From positions 1-41,258 of the forward strand of contig CAIOYH010000112.1 of the NCBI GenBank assembly GCA_903862465.1: a stretch of 41,258 bases of DNA, read 5' to 3'. Positions 37,838 to 41,258 of this stretch are shown here, piece after piece. How positions within the stretch are numbered: the stretch's first letter is position 1; each line of letters opens with the position of its first letter. A program made the translations under genes and the position numbers. The notes under the pieces were generated by a model. That model saw only the letters and a list, made by a program, of their open reading frames with translations. It did not search any database and was not told the origin of the DNA. This stretch comes from an uncultured bacterium. Its GTDB lineage: Bacteria > Bacteroidota > Bacteroidia > Bacteroidales > CAIWKO01.

Positions 37838-39784
37838 TCAGGGTGTGCAAACACAACAACCTCCATTAGCCATACCATTACTACAACTACCAGTATTTGA
37901 TGTTACATTACAATATCCACCAACAACAGATACTGCATGACTGCAACCACAATTAGAGGTATATACACCTATGCAGACTGCAAAAGTACTTACTGCTGGC
38001 CCAGTAGGTCCCTGAGGTCCTGTTGCACCAGTTGATCCTGTAGCTCCAGTTGCTCCAGTAAGACCTTGCGGACCTTGAACACCTTGAATACCTTGTGGTC
38101 CTGTAGCACCAGTTGCACCTGTGGCACCTTGAGGCCCAACCAAACTTACACCACTTCCCCAAGCGCCTGCAGTTTTAGGTCCATAAATCAAATGAGTTGA
38201 AGTATTGATATAAAAATCTCCATTAGAACCAGTCCCTGCTACAGGCACAACCACTCCATTTAAAACTGTACTACCATTGGTTCCAGCCGCTCCGGTAGCA
38301 CCAGTTGCGCCTGTAGAACCTTGAGGTCCAACCAAACTAACTCCGCTTCCCCAAACTCCTGCTGTTTTAGGTCCATAAATTAGATTAGTTATTGTATTGA
38401 TGTAAAAATCACCATTCACACCTACTCCAACTGATGGTGCACCAGTTCCATTAAGAACAGAATACCCATTTGCTCCATTATTTCCGGCAGGTCCTGTCGA
38501 ACCAGTTGCCCCTGTCAAACCAATGGGTCCTTGAGCACCGGTTGAACCAGTAGCCCCCGTTGCACCCATGGGTCCAATCAAACTTACGCCACTGCCCCAT
38601 GAACCTGCTGTTTTTGGTCCATATAACATATTCGAAAAGGTGTTTATATAAAAATCACCATTAACTCCTATCCCAACAGTTGGCACAGTGGTTCCATTTA
38701 ATACTGAATACCCATTTGTTCCATTATTTCCGGCAGCCCCTGTCGAACCAGTTGCTCCTATCAAGCCAATGGGTCCTTGAGCACCGGTTGAACCAGTAGC
38801 TCCCGTTGCACCAGTGGGTCCAATCAAACTTACGCCACTTCCCCATCCTCCTGCTGTTTTTGGTCCATATAACATATTCGAAATGGAATTAATATAAAAA
38901 TCACCATTAACTCCTATACCTACAGTTGGCACAGTGGTTCCATTTAAAACTGAATACCCATTTATTCCATTATTGCCTGAGGGTCCTGTCGAACCTGTTG
39001 GTCCGGACAAGCCAATAGGTCCTTGTAGACCTGTTAATCCAATTGGTCCTTGGGGTCCAATAGCTCCGTCGTTACCTGTCAGTCCGATTGGACCTTGAGG
39101 TCCAATTATTCCATCATTACCTTGCTGTCCCTGAGGTCCTACAATGCCATCGTTACCTGTTAATCCTATTGAACCTTGAGGTCCCACAGCACCGTCGTTT
39201 CCTGTCAATCCAATTGGACCTTGAGGACCCATTGCCCCATCATTACCTTGCGGTCCCTGAGGTCCTACAGCACCATCGTTACCTGTTAACCCAATTGGAC
39301 CTTGAGGACCCATTGCACCATCATTGCCTTGCGCTCCTTGAGGTCCCGTTAAGCCTATTGGTCCTTGCGGTCCGGGAGTACTGGATTGATTTGAATACAA
39401 TGCATAAGGAACGCTGATAAGTTGTGGTGAGCCTACAGCAATAAAGCCCATGCCCAGATTCATTTGAACATTGAGATATTTTGCTCCTGCTCCCCAATTA
39501 ATATTATTAAAAACACCAACAGGTGAAGTTCCATCACCTATTTCAAAGTTTACAAGACCAAATTGATTAGTAGTGGTTACATGAGTTTCGTGATATACAT
39601 CAGTTCCCGAAACCGAACCGTCAAGTATGGTGATTAAAAATGTTATGGTTTGAGAAGCAATAATGCTACCGTTATTATCTCTGCAGACTGCCTGATAATT
39701 AAACTTCTGCGGTGCCTGTGCCCATAAGGGCATTGCAAAAACTCCTAATAGAAGAAATAGAATAAATGTGTATTTATTTTTCAT
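37838..39784 (-). CDS. Collagen-like triple-helix repeat surface protein with Cys-rich C-terminus
   Basis: Signal peptide; QAPQKFNYQAVCRDNNGSII module; long GPQGPIGLTG/GATGATG tracts; four 'VLNG..VP..G.G.NGDFYIN....LIYGPKTAG.WGSGVSL.GP' modules; Cys-rich tail. Confidence 0.92.
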   Translation of the reverse strand: MKNKYTFILFLLLGVFAMPLWAQAPQKFNYQAVCRDNNGSIIASQTITFLITILDGSVSGTDVYHETHVTTTNQFGLVNFEIGDGTSPVGVFNNINWGAGAKYLNVQMNLGMGFIAVGSPQLISVPYALYSNQSSTPGPQGPIGLTGPQGAQGNDGAMGPQGPIGLTGNDGAVGPQGPQGNDGAMGPQGPIGLTGNDGAVGPQGSIGLTGNDGIVGPQGQQGNDGIIGPQGPIGLTGNDGAIGPQGPIGLTGLQGPIGLSGPTGSTGPSGNNGINGYSVLNGTTVPTVGIGVNGDFYINSISNMLYGPKTAGGWGSGVSLIGPTGATGATGSTGAQGPIGLIGATGSTGAAGNNGTNGYSVLNGTTVPTVGIGVNGDFYINTFSNMLYGPKTAGSWGSGVSLIGPMGATGATGSTGAQGPIGLTGATGSTGPAGNNGANGYSVLNGTGAPSVGVGVNGDFYINTITNLIYGPKTAGVWGSGVSLVGPQGSTGATGATGAAGTNGSTVLNGVVVPVAGTGSNGDFYINTSTHLIYGPKTAGAWGSGVSLVGPQGATGATGATGPQGIQGVQGPQGLTGATGATGSTGATGPQGPTGPAVSTFAVCIGVYTSNCGCSHAVSVVGGYCNVTSNTGSCSNGMANGGCCVCTP

Positions 39785-39801
39785 GGATTTAAATTTGAAG
39801 A

Positions 39802-40296
39802 TTAATACATTTTCATTAATTTATAAGTTTTAAATACGCTGCCATTTTGTATAACACGCAAAAAATAATTCCCTGCTGCAAAAGTCCATAAATCAATATT
39901 GATTATAGTAGAACCCTTCATGCTTGTTTTATAATTCTTTGTTAGAACAAGTTGTCCTAATAAATTATAAATCATAAAATCAAAATCCGCTGCTTTATAT
40001 CCTGTAATCTGTATATTAATTTGATCAACAAAGGGATTGGGAAATATAGTTATTGAGTTGGGCTCTTCGGGAGTGACATTATCAATAGAAAAAGGTTGCT
40101 GATAACCTTGAGTAAGAGAATTGCTTGCATTACTGTATGTAGAAACGATAACATCCCCAAGAGTAAAATCCATTTCAAAGTTGCTGGCAAAATAGCATGT
40201 TCCTCCATAAGAAGAAATTGTATATCTTTCCACCGATTGCGAAAATACTATCGTCAAACAAAAACAAAACATCAAAAACACATATACTCTTTTCAT
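39802..40296 (-). CDS. Secreted protein with T9SS type A sorting domain
   Basis: MKRVYVFLMFCFCLTIVFSQ signal; 'FTLGDVIVSTYSNASNSLTQGYQQPF...SITIFPNPFVDQINIQI...AAGNYFLRVIQNGSVFKTYKLMK'. Confidence 0.88.
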   Translation of the reverse strand: MKRVYVFLMFCFCLTIVFSQSVERYTISSYGGTCYFASNFEMDFTLGDVIVSTYSNASNSLTQGYQQPFSIDNVTPEEPNSITIFPNPFVDQINIQITGYKAADFDFMIYNLLGQLVLTKNYKTSMKGSTIINIDLWTFAAGNYFLRVIQNGSVFKTYKLMKMY

Positions 40297-40508
40297 TTTT
40301 CTGATTTTTACACAAAAATACTCTTTTTTAATTAATTGACGAACATTAATAGAAAAACAATAACATTATTCAAACTAAAACTATTGGAAAACAAGGCACT
40401 TTTTTATCTAATAAGCCACATGCAAAAGAACTATCTTATTTTTTTTTGCACTTTTACTTCATGTCACTTCTCTATCCCATATTAAAGTCTATCATTCCAA
40501 CTAAAAGA

Positions 40509-41258
40509 TTATCGAAATTTAAAATTTGCTATATAAATTTCTTGAAGATCATCATTAGTCGGCAAAATAGTCCTATTAACATAAAAACCAATCGTTTCTA
40601 TAGAGTTCAAATCAATTTTACCAAATTTATAAATAGGGATTGTGCATTTTTGCCAATTAGTAGTTATTGATTTAGATTCACAAAAGTATCCAATACTTGA
40701 TTCGGTATGCTTTTCTATACCATTAAAATCTTTCAGGCTTATACCAATTATTTCACCACCATTTACTCCTTTAACATCAAATTCAACAAATTCCCCATTT
40801 ATACTATAAGGATGTAATGGTAACAACATCCATCCGGCTCCATCACCACATTCTTTTCCTGAAACATTCATAGAAATTGTCAAATAATACGGTTTAATTG
40901 ATTTAGGATCATAATGAGAAAATTCAAAATTGCAAGTACCATTTGATTCCCACTTTGCAACTTGCACATATGGATATGAATCTGTGATTTGTTCAAAAAC
41001 TTTATCAACATTTTCAATCTTAACTTTCTTATCAATAATAGAAATATTGTCAATCTCAGTATAAATGTTATAAGGCAAAACCAAAATACATGAGTAAAGC
41101 AAGAAGAACAAAAATATCTTGATTAAAAGATTTTTATTTATGCTTAATGACTCTTCGTTTTTATTTTCTTTATCCGACTCTCTGTTTTTAAATTGCTTCC
41201 AAAGAAATGTAATAGCAATAGACGCAATCAAAAAAGAAATTGAATTTACCAATATAAG
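40509..41258 (-). CDS. Hypothetical membrane protein with C-terminal beta-sandwich-like domain (5' end outside window)
   Basis: Frame open to the window edge; the ORF-track start at 41252 is a TTG. N-terminal TM segments, C-terminal carbohydrate-binding-like text 'EFDVKGVNGGEIIGISLKDFNG...WQKCTIPIYKFGKIDLNSIETIGFYV'. Confidence 0.55.
   Translation of the reverse strand, partial: LILVNSISFLIASIAITFLWKQFKNRESDKENKNEESLSINKNLLIKIFLFFLLYSCILVLPYNIYTEIDNISIIDKKVKIENVDKVFEQITDSYPYVQVAKWESNGTCNFEFSHYDPKSIKPYYLTISMNVSGKECGDGAGWMLLPLHPYSINGEFVEFDVKGVNGGEIIGISLKDFNGIEKHTESSIGYFCESKSITTNWQKCTIPIYKFGKIDLNSIETIGFYVNRTILPTNDDLQEIYIANFKFR

Overview
This is a chromosomal window from a Bacteroidota genome. 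Evidence: type IX secretion genes, T9SS C-terminal sorting domains, TAnnTTTG-type promoters, FISUMP and 'QKFNYQAV' exported proteins. Recognisable genes (- strand unless noted): S37-type peptidase, kup, anmK, murF, a gldJ-like SUMF1 lipoprotein, a PorP/SprF-like protein, porU (+), a DUF2283/DUF4258 pair, a T9SS-sorted protein split by a frameshift, patatin, cold-shock protein (+), DEAD-box helicase with an RGD tail, phosphohexomutase, DUF4301, a zf-TFIIB/LemA/M48 operon (+), a PIN toxin-antitoxin pair (+), a MuiA/DUF4139 protein with a TonB-plug-like insertion, MBOAT plus SGNH acylation genes, a CE2-like esterase, a CPYG thioredoxin-like protein, and a collagen-like protein next to a T9SS-CTD protein. 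Main signals outside annotation: (1) a duplicated structured intergenic element (1376-1531 and 2713-2870) whose variable hairpin is replaced by a different perfect hairpin in the second copy, with AGTTNNN heptanucleotide arrays attached to both copies; (2) two separate 21-bp-period arrays in 18.6-19.2 kb, one of them open on both strands; (3) the plug-like insertion in the DUF4139 protein; (4) a DUF4258/DUF2283 candidate two-gene module; (5) a PIN TA module bracketed by inverted 14-mers. No CRISPR array, rRNA, tRNA or transposase was recognised. All family calls are from reading motifs; no database search was run.
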